This document shows, in pieces, positions 5,564 to 10,153 of a stretch of DNA of 10,153 bases (position 1 is the first letter of the stretch; each line of letters begins with the position of its first letter). The translations under genes and the position numbers were made by a program. The stretch comes from Candidatus Igneacidithiobacillus taiwanensis. GTDB lineage: Bacteria; Pseudomonadota; Gammaproteobacteria; Acidithiobacillales; Acidithiobacillaceae. The notes under the pieces are model-generated. The model was given only the letters and a program-made list of their open reading frames with translations. It was not told where the DNA came from and made no database searches. The stretch lies in contig DDOU01000018.1 in assembly GCA_002341825.1 (NCBI GenBank), positions 1 through 10,153 of the forward strand. The letters run 5' to 3'.

Positions 5564-6288
5564 TGCTCAGACCGCAGGTGCTGGGCGAATTCGCGCAAGG
5601 TCATTTGCCAAGCCTCGGCTGCCGCCTCGGGGCGATAGCTGTCGCGACGATCGCTGAAAAAGCCATGGGGCGCTCCGGGGAAGACGCTCAGGGTATAGCG
5701 CTTGCCCGCCGTACTCAGGGCAGTAACGATGCGAGCGTGCTCCGCTGGCGTGATGGAGTTGTCTTCGCTGCCGTAGAAAAGGGTTAGGGGCGCCTGCATG
5801 GCCGGCACGTGATCGAGCAGCGGTGGACGACCGGCGGGGTCGGATTCCGGTGCAATCCCCCCACCATAAAAGGCAACGGCACAGGCGACATCCGCAGCCA
5901 ACGCCGCATTGGCCAAAAAGGTGTAGCGTCCGCCCATGCAGAAGCCGACCACACCGAACTTTCCCTTTACCACTTCTGGGCGATTGCGCACGGCCGCAAT
6001 GGTCTCCCGCGCCTCGTCCATTACCACGGTATCTTGCAGGGTGCGAAGATGCGCGATGGCGTTCTCGAAGTCGCTGTAGGCGTAGACCTTGCCGTGGTAA
6101 ATGTCGGGGATGATGGCGGCGTACCCTTCCGCCGCCAGGCGCTGGGCGACGTCCTTGAAATGCTCATTGATGCCAAAGGCTTCGATGAATACCAAAACCA
6201 AGGGGAAGGGACCGTTGCCGGTAGGGCGAGAATAGTAGGCACGAAGATCGGGACGAACTTGCAACCATTCCGATTGGATTGAGGTCAT
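5560..6288 (-). CDS. dienelactone hydrolase family protein
   Basis: Predicted 242-residue cytoplasmic alpha/beta hydrolase. The nucleophile is Cys117 in Gly-Phe-Cys-Met-Gly-Gly; Asp176 (Gly-Ser-Glu-Asp) and His208 (Pro-Gly-Ala-Pro-His-Gly-Phe-Phe) complete a Cys-Asp-His triad, and Glu36 sits in Phe-Ile-Glu-Ala-Phe-Gly. This is the arrangement of Pseudomonas dienelactone hydrolase (Glu36, Cys123, Asp171, His202). The family hydrolyses lactones and small esters; many members act outside chlorocatechol catabolism, and no catechol genes are nearby. Start at 6288 is preferred: GGAG lies 9 nt upstream, and a longer in-frame reading to 6351 would begin inside the promoter. It is first in a two-gene operon with the OYE gene, which it overlaps by 4 nt, and has its own operator-containing promoter 72 nt after the tetR stop. 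A role in electrophile detoxification is inferred. Confidence 0.92.
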   Translation of the reverse strand: MTSIQSEWLQVRPDLRAYYSRPTGNGPFPLVLVFIEAFGINEHFKDVAQRLAAEGYAAIIPDIYHGKVYAYSDFENAIAHLRTLQDTVVMDEARETIAAVRNRPEVVKGKFGVVGFCMGGRYTFLANAALAADVACAVAFYGGGIAPESDPAGRPPLLDHVPAMQAPLTLFYGSEDNSITPAEHARIVTALSTAGKRYTLSVFPGAPHGFFSDRRDSYRPEAAAEAWQMTLREFAQHLRSEQ

Positions 6289-6322
6289 GGCATTGCTCTC
6301 CGGTTGGGGGAAGGACGCAGAA

Positions 6323-6351
6323 AGCATACCGACCAATCGGTATCTGGGCAA
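6323..6351 (-). promoter_or_regulatory. promoter with TetR-type operator in the spacer (hydrolase-OYE operon)
   Basis: On the reverse strand, -35 TTGCCC (6351-6346) and -10 TATGCT (6328-6323) flank a 17-nt spacer, AGATACCGATTGGTCGG. The inverted repeat ATACCGA-CCAA-TCGGTAT (6326-6343) covers the spacer and the start of the -10. A nearly identical element lies at the tetR promoter. A bound dimer would block RNA polymerase. The predicted leader is about 28 nt with a good Shine-Dalgarno. Confidence 0.85.
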
Positions 6352-6360
6352 ATCCCGCCC

Positions 6361-6987
6361 TTAGGGGGCAAGGCTAGCGATAAATTGCTGCAGTTGTCCG
6401 AGACAGGTTTGATAGCTGCGTAAAGATTGCATGTTCTTGCCCAGACCCACGCAACCCTCGATGGCAGCAACCACGAAGAGGGCCGCCTCTGCCGGGTCGA
6501 CATCGCTACGCACGTTTTGCTGTGCCTGGCCACGACGCAGGGCGGCAGCAATGACCTGTACCCACTGATCGAGAATGCGTTGCAAGCTCTGGCGGAAGTT
6601 CTCGTCCAGGGGGCTCATTTCTTGGATGAGATTATTGAGGGGGCAACCATAGCGCAGAATGCGCTCGTCGGCGGCGGCAATCTTTTCCGCCAACAGTTGC
6701 TGTAGGCAGGCGATGGGATCGCTGCTCTGCTGTAGCGGCGTGAACCAGCGCTCACTGAGCTGCGGCGCGATCACGTCTTCCACCACCGCCAAGCCGAGTT
6801 CCTGCTTGGTGCCAAAATGATGGTAAAGTGCGCCTTTACTGACCGAAGTTTTGGCGAGAATGCGATCCAAACTCGCTGCTTGGAAACCGCTTTCCAAAAT
6901 TTCGTTGTAGGCCGCCGCGAGCAGATCGGTACGGGTCTGCTCCGGATTTCGGGTCTTTCGAGTGGCGATAGGTTGTACAGCGTTCAT
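6361..6987 (-). CDS. TetR/AcrR-family repressor, NemR-like
   Basis: Predicted 208-residue DNA-binding repressor. The N-terminal helix-turn-helix spans about 20-66 and ends with the typical Ser-Lys-Gly-Ala-Leu-Tyr-His-His-Phe-Gly-Thr-Lys-Gln-Glu-Leu. The C-terminal half is helical, with Tyr-Gly-Cys115-Pro-Leu-x-Asn-Leu-Ile-x-Glu-Met-Ser and Ala-Leu-x-Arg-Gly-Gln, resembling the NemR/YxaF-like ligand domains. E. coli NemR senses electrophiles and hypochlorite through Cys106, which, from memory, lies in a similar Gly-Cys-Leu context, so Cys115 is a candidate sensor (inference). Further cysteines are at 94, 179 and 195. The ATG at 6987 is chosen because a near-perfect promoter ends 7 nt before it; the in-frame ATG at 7023 lies in the -35 box. 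There is no Shine-Dalgarno, so the mRNA is probably leaderless. Likely autoregulated, and controls the hydrolase-OYE operon. Confidence 0.93.
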   Translation of the reverse strand: MNAVQPIATRKTRNPEQTRTDLLAAAYNEILESGFQAASLDRILAKTSVSKGALYHHFGTKQELGLAVVEDVIAPQLSERWFTPLQQSSDPIACLQQLLAEKIAAADERILRYGCPLNNLIQEMSPLDENFRQSLQRILDQWVQVIAAALRRGQAQQNVRSDVDPAEAALFVVAAIEGCVGLGKNMQSLRSYQTCLGQLQQFIASLAP

Positions 6988-6994
6988 GGCGCAT

Positions 6995-7023
6995 GTATTA
7001 CCAACCAATCGGTATCTTGTCAA
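6995..7023 (-). promoter_or_regulatory. tetR promoter with matching operator in the spacer
   Basis: On the reverse strand, consensus -35 TTGACA (7023-7018) and -10 TAATAC (7000-6995) flank a 17-nt spacer, AGATACCGATTGGTTGG, differing at one base from the spacer of the hydrolase promoter. The start codon begins 7 nt after the -10, so transcription should begin at or next to the A of the ATG. The site is also only 17 bp upstream of the divergent TatD-family start codon, so bound repressor could affect that gene too. Confidence 0.9.
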
Positions 7024-7040
7024 ATGGATGGGCGTAGAAT

Positions 7041-7823
7041 TTGCTTATAGATAGCCACTGCCATCTCGATCATGAAGCATTTGCCAGCGATCGTGCCGCG
7101 GTTTTGGAGCGGTCACGTACTGCCGGTGTCGACGCCTGGGTGGTCCCCGCCTACAGCCCTCGCAACTGGAGCCGGTTGCAAGACTTGGCAGAGTCGGCGG
7201 CGGGTGTTGCTGCCGCCTACGGCGTGCATCCCCTGTACTTGGGAGAGCTTTCGGAACAGGACTGGGGCCGATTGCCAACTCTCCTCGCCAAGGCCGTTGC
7301 TCTGGGCGAGATTGGCCTCGACCGCGGCGAGGACGCGCCGCCCCTGGAGCTCCAACTCACGGTCCTCGGGCGCCAGCTCGACCTAGCGCAGGAGCTTGAA
7401 TTACCAGTAATTCTGCATGCCCGACGGGCAAGCGAAGATCTCCTGCAGGCCCTGCGCGCTTGGGCGCCGCTGCGCGGGGTCTGGCACAGCTTTTCCGGTA
7501 GTTGGGAGCAGGCGCGAAAAGCCCTCGACCTAGGACTGCATTTGGGGGTTGGCGGTACCGTCACGCACCCGCGGGCGGCCCGCTTGCGACGGGTACTCCA
7601 AGCCTTGCCCCTCGAGGCCCTGGTGCTCGAGACCGACGCCCCCTTTCAGCCTCCCGCGGCCCACCCGCAGCAGCGCAATGAGCCCGCCTATCTCCGCGAA
7701 ATTCTCGCCGCAGTGGCCGAGTTGCTCGCCATTGCCCCGGAGAAACTTGCAGAAATTACGGTAAAGAATACCCTGATCGCCTTTCCCCGTTTGGAGCGAG
7801 AGCTGTGCTGGACGAAGCCCTGA
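7041..7823 (+). CDS. TatD-family metal-dependent hydrolase (YjjV-like)
   Basis: Predicted 260-residue TIM-barrel enzyme of the amidohydrolase superfamily, the normal TatD length. Expected metal ligands are all visible: His6 and His8 in Ser-His-Cys-His, Glu90 in Gly-Glu-Ile-Gly-Leu-Asp, His126 in Leu-Pro-Val-Ile-Leu-His-Ala-Arg, His149 in His-Ser-Phe-Ser-Gly, and Asp199 in Glu-Thr-Asp-Ala-Pro. Arg-Asn-Glu-Pro-Ala-Tyr-Leu follows. TatD proteins are DNases/exonucleases, with proposed roles in DNA repair or quality control. The Gly-Val-Gly-Gly-Thr-Val-Thr-His-Pro-Arg-Ala run recalls E. coli YjjV. The start is a TTG at 7041: it is the only start before the essential first motif, and an in-frame TAG lies two codons upstream. 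No clear Shine-Dalgarno and no convincing own promoter were found in the 53-bp gap from the divergent tetR. First gene of a tight operon. Confidence 0.95.
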   Translation: MLIDSHCHLDHEAFASDRAAVLERSRTAGVDAWVVPAYSPRNWSRLQDLAESAAGVAAAYGVHPLYLGELSEQDWGRLPTLLAKAVALGEIGLDRGEDAPPLELQLTVLGRQLDLAQELELPVILHARRASEDLLQALRAWAPLRGVWHSFSGSWEQARKALDLGLHLGVGGTVTHPRAARLRRVLQALPLEALVLETDAPFQPPAAHPQQRNEPAYLREILAAVAELLAIAPEKLAEITVKNTLIAFPRLERELCWTKP

Positions 7824-8575
7824 TTCGTACCCAAATTTTGCTGGGTGATGCGGGAATTTCCCGCTTGGCCGCGAGCCATGTGTTCCTGGCCGGGCTCGGT
7901 GGCGTTGGTGCCTACGTGGCGGAAAACCTCGCCCGCGCTGGTGTTGGGCGCCTGACCTTGGTGGACCACGATTGCGTTGGGATGAGTAATCTCAATCGTC
8001 AACTGGTCGCACTGCATAGCACCTTGGGGCGGCCAAAAGTCGAAGTCATGGCCGAGCGGATAGCGGATATTGCCCCCAACTGCCAGATCAATGCCCAGCA
8101 AGTCTTTCTGCAAGCCGACAATGTGCATGCCCTTTTGGCCACCAGCGGGGCGACGGTGCTGGCGGATTGCATCGACGCCATTGCCTGCAAGGCCGCCCTG
8201 ATCCGCGCCGCACAAACGCTGGGAATGCGCATTTTTTCGAGCATGGGCGCCGGCAATCGCCTCGACCCGAGTCAGGTGCGCGTGGCCCGCCTCAACCAAA
8301 CCGAGGGTTGCCCCTTGGCGCGGGAGTTACGCGGCCTGCTGCGCCATGCCGGTGCCAGCCTCGATCTTTGGGCGGTGTATTCCCGCGAGCGTCCGCGGCC
8401 ACCAGCACCCCGAGAGGCGCCGGATCAAGGCCCCGGCGGTCGACCAAAAACGGTCAACGGCACCATTTCCTACATGCCTGCGCTCTTCGGTATCCACCTC
8501 GCCGGCGCCATCGTGCAGCATCTCCTCGCCGAGGAGCGACAAGAGCCGCCCAGTTCCGCTACTATCGAGCCATGA
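7805..8575 (+). CDS. tcdA: tRNA threonylcarbamoyladenosine dehydratase (TcdA/CsdL, E1-like)
   Basis: Predicted 256-residue E1/ThiF/MoeB-like ATP-dependent enzyme, close to E. coli TcdA (268 aa). TcdA adenylates and cyclises t6A37 to ct6A in ANN-reading tRNAs. Seen: Gly-Leu-Gly-Gly-Val-Gly (30-35), Leu-Val-Asp54-His-Asp, Ser-Asn-Leu-Asn-Arg65-Gln, Gly-Arg-Pro-Lys78-Val-Glu-Val-Met, Asp121-[14 protein letters not shown] (147-155), and Val-Tyr-Ser-Arg-Glu-Arg-Pro. A Pro/Arg/Gly-rich linker (196-214) precedes a C-terminal helix. No zinc Cys-x2-Cys pair is present, which separates it from MoeB and ThiF. The GTG start at 7805 is supported by GGAG 8 nt upstream and gives a 19-nt overlap with the TatD-family gene. 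The stop overlaps the ubiD start (ATGA). Family confident; TcdA is preferred over other E1-like enzymes on motif pattern. Confidence 0.92.
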   Translation: MLDEALIRTQILLGDAGISRLAASHVFLAGLGGVGAYVAENLARAGVGRLTLVDHDCVGMSNLNRQLVALHSTLGRPKVEVMAERIADIAPNCQINAQQVFLQADNVHALLATSGATVLADCIDAIACKAALIRAAQTLGMRIFSSMGAGNRLDPSQVRVARLNQTEGCPLARELRGLLRHAGASLDLWAVYSRERPRPPAPREAPDQGPGGRPKTVNGTISYMPALFGIHLAGAIVQHLLAEERQEPPSSATIEP

Positions 8576-10044
8576 GCTATATCGATCTACGCGCCTTCTT
8601 GGCCGACCTGGAGTCTCGCGGCGAACTCCGGCGCCTGCGCGAACCCATCTCGCCGCGCCTCGAAATGACGGAAATCTGCGACCGTAGCTTGCGCGCCGGG
8701 GGCCCCGCCATCCTCTTTGAAAATCCCCAGGGCTACGAAATTCCGGTGCTTGGCAATCTCTTTGGGACCACGGCGCGGGTGGCGCGCGGCATGGGCGGCG
8801 AGTCATTGGAAGATTTGCGCAATATCGGTCGCTTGCTCGCCTACCTCAAGGAGCCCGACCCGCCCAAGGGGCTGCGCGATCTTTGGGCCAAACTGCCGAC
8901 CTTGCGCAAGGTGTTGCACATGGCACCGACCACCCTGTCGCGTCCTCCTTGCCAAGAGGTAGTTTTGCAGGGCAAGGAAATCGATCTCGAACGCTGGCCG
9001 ATCCAGACTTGCTGGCCAGGGGACGTAGGACCACTGCTCACCTGGGGGCTGACCATCACCAAGGGGCCGCTCAAAAAGCGCGCGAACATGGGTATCTATC
9101 GGCAGCAGTTGATCGGCCCCAATCGCATCATCATGCGCTGGCTGGCGCATCGGGGTGGGGCGCAGGACCTGCGGGAGTTCCAGCGGCAGCATCCTGGCGA
9201 GCCCTTTCCGGTGGCAGTGGCCTTTGGTGCCGACCCCGCTACTATCCTCGCCGCCGTCATTCCGATTCCCGACACCATCTCGGAGCATCAGTTTGCCGGG
9301 CTCCTGCGCGGCAGCCGCACGGAATTGGCGTCTGCCGTATCCGTGCCCTTGCAGGTCCCGGCACGCGCGGAGTTGGTCCTCGAGGGGCACATCTACCCCG
9401 ATGATTTTGCCGTAGAGGGGCCTTTTGGCGACCACACCGGCTACTACAACGAGACCGAGCGTTTTCCGGTGCTCACCATCGAGCGCCTCACCCATCGCCA
9501 GCATCCCATCTACCACAGCACCTTTACCGGCCGCCCCCCGGATGAGCCAGCCATTCTTGGGGTGGCGCTCAACGAAGTATTTGTGCCCCTGTTGCAGAAG
9601 CAGTACCCAGAAATTCTCGATTTTTATCTGCCGCCGGAGGGCTGCTCCTACCGTTTGGCGGTGGTACGCATCCGCAAGGGATATCCCGGCCACGCCAAGC
9701 GGGTCATGTTTGGGGTTTGGGGCTTTTTGCGCCAATTCATGTACACCAAATTCATCATCGTCGTAGACGAAGACATCGATGCCCGCAGTTGGGCAGACGT
9801 CATCTGGGCGATGACGACACGGATGGATCCGGTGCGCGACACGCTACTGGTAGAGAACACCCCTATCGATTACCTCGATTTTGCCTCGCCGGTAGCGGGG
9901 CTCGGGGGCAAGATCGGCTTCGATGCCACCAACAAACTGCCGGGCGAAACGCAGCGGGAATGGGGCACGCCCATCCGTATGGATGCCGAGGTGAAGCGCC
10001 GGGTAGATGAGATTTTGGGCCGTTTGGAGAAGCCGCTGTTTTGA
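8572..10044 (+). CDS. ubiD: UbiD-family 3-octaprenyl-4-hydroxybenzoate decarboxylase
   Basis: Predicted 490-residue prenyl-FMN-dependent decarboxylase, near the E. coli length (497 aa). It removes the carboxyl group of polyprenyl-4-hydroxybenzoate in ubiquinone synthesis, with cofactor supplied by UbiX, which is not in this window. Seen: Asn172 in Ala-Asn-Met-Gly-Ile-Tyr-Arg177-Gln-Gln, His193, Glu238 in Ser-Glu-His-Gln, and Glu282/Asp287 in [12 protein letters not shown]. Their spacing equals that of the Asn168/Arg173, His191, Glu233 and Glu277/Glu282 metal-prFMN and catalytic set of fungal Fdc1, with Asp in the last position. The ATG at 8572 overlaps the tcdA stop by 4 nt, so translation is likely coupled; upstream in-frame starts lie inside tcdA. 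The stop is a tandem TGA-TAG. UbiD, and not another aromatic decarboxylase, is preferred because of length and housekeeping context. Confidence 0.95.
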   Translation: MSYIDLRAFLADLESRGELRRLREPISPRLEMTEICDRSLRAGGPAILFENPQGYEIPVLGNLFGTTARVARGMGGESLEDLRNIGRLLAYLKEPDPPKGLRDLWAKLPTLRKVLHMAPTTLSRPPCQEVVLQGKEIDLERWPIQTCWPGDVGPLLTWGLTITKGPLKKRANMGIYRQQLIGPNRIIMRWLAHRGGAQDLREFQRQHPGEPFPVAVAFGADPATILAAVIPIPDTISEHQFAGLLRGSRTELASAVSVPLQVPARAELVLEGHIYPDDFAVEGPFGDHTGYYNETERFPVLTIERLTHRQHPIYHSTFTGRPPDEPAILGVALNEVFVPLLQKQYPEILDFYLPPEGCSYRLAVVRIRKGYPGHAKRVMFGVWGFLRQFMYTKFIIVVDEDIDARSWADVIWAMTTRMDPVRDTLLVENTPIDYLDFASPVAGLGGKIGFDATNKLPGETQREWGTPIRMDAEVKRRVDEILGRLEKPLF

Positions 10045-10058
10045 TAGGCGGCAAAAAT

Positions 10059-10132
10059 TGGAGCGGGTGATGGGAATCGAACCCACGTCATGAGCTTGGG
10101 AAGCTCAGGTTCTACCATTGAACTACACCCGC
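10059..10132 (-). tRNA. tRNA-Gly(CCC), CCA encoded
   Basis: Read on the reverse strand it is a 74-nt tRNA. The acceptor stem GCGGGTG pairs perfectly with CACCCGC, with discriminator T and encoded CCA. The D arm contains TTCAATGGTAGAA. The anticodon stem TGAGC/GCTCA encloses loop TTCCCAA, giving anticodon CCC for GGG codons. The T arm is GTGGG/CCCAT around TTCGATT. It closely resembles E. coli glyU as recalled. The 3' end is 14 nt from the convergent ubiD stop, and a run of five T residues follows almost directly after the CCA. Confidence 0.97.
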
Positions 10133-10141
10133 GAATGCTCC

Positions 10142-10147
10142 ATTCTA
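10142..10147 (-). promoter_or_regulatory. -10 box of tRNA-Gly promoter (-35 outside window)
   Basis: Reverse-strand TAGAAT lies 9 nt before the first tRNA base, exactly the spacing of TAAGAT before tRNA-Leu in this window. An overlapping TATAGA is an alternative. The -35 element would lie beyond the right edge. Confidence 0.55.
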
Positions 10148-10153
10148 TAGAAA

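Noticed and set aside
6289..6351. N-terminal extension of the hydrolase to an ATG at 6351 (and of tetR to 7023)
   Set aside because: The extensions are translations of the promoter-operator DNA; both contain a similar Arg-Tyr-Arg-Leu-Val-Gly peptide only because the operators are nearly identical.
8167..8571. 405-base upstream extension of ubiD
   Set aside because: It lies wholly inside tcdA, which has clear E1-like motifs in another frame. UbiD proteins begin at the 8572 Met.
8803..9735. Long leftward frame antisense to ubiD
   Set aside because: It has no recognisable motifs; it arises from codon bias of ubiD, which carries the full catalytic set.
1..10153. CRISPR arrays, toxin-antitoxin pairs, secretion or biosynthetic clusters
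   Set aside because: No regularly spaced repeats, no paired small genes and no cluster-type enzymes are visible in the window.

Overview
The window looks like a chromosomal segment from a GC-rich gamma-like proteobacterium that uses ubiquinone. UbiD, a TcdA-type tRNA-modifying enzyme, a YaiI-type protein and bacterial tRNA-Leu and tRNA-Gly genes all fit this. The overall style resembles Acidithiobacillus, but that assignment is an impression from the genes and was not tested.

Left third (1-2784), accessory or remodelled DNA. A partial leftward gene, perhaps a small [2Fe-2S] protein, runs off the left edge. Next comes a rightward gene for a membrane-anchored Mrr-type restriction endonuclease with a C-terminal zinc ribbon, then a leftward, convergent yaiI (UPF0178). 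The following ~1.06 kb has no intact gene. It holds two adjacent imperfect palindromes, the frameshifted C-terminal remnant of an IS21-type IstB ATPase, and a fragment of a tyrosine recombinase lying just beyond the 3' end of tRNA-Leu(UAG). This looks like the scar of an old integrative element at a tRNA attachment site.

Middle (2785-7023). tRNA-Leu (leftward) has a clear promoter, which overlaps the leader of a divergent gene for a nucleotidyltransferase-fold protein with a degenerate catalytic motif. That gene overlaps tail-to-tail by 80 bp with an EamA/DMT transporter gene. Upstream of the transporter on the same strand lie an old yellow enzyme gene, a dienelactone-hydrolase gene and a TetR-family repressor gene. 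The hydrolase and OYE genes overlap by ATGA. The tetR and hydrolase promoters carry nearly identical 17-bp spacers (16/17) containing an inverted repeat, between -35 and -10 boxes at the same spacing. This makes a compact, probably autoregulated electrophile/quinone-response module resembling NemR-NemA of E. coli. A strong terminator follows the OYE gene, only 23 nt before the transporter start codon.

Right third (7041-10153), a tight rightward housekeeping operon: a TatD-family metal-dependent hydrolase (TTG start), tcdA (GTG start, 19-nt overlap) and ubiD (ATGA overlap). ubiD ends 14 nt from the 3' end of a convergent tRNA-Gly(CCC).

No CRISPR array, intact transposon or clearly undescribed multi-gene system is visible. 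The most distinctive features are the paired promoter-spacer operators, with a predicted leaderless tetR mRNA, and the decayed element next to tRNA-Leu.
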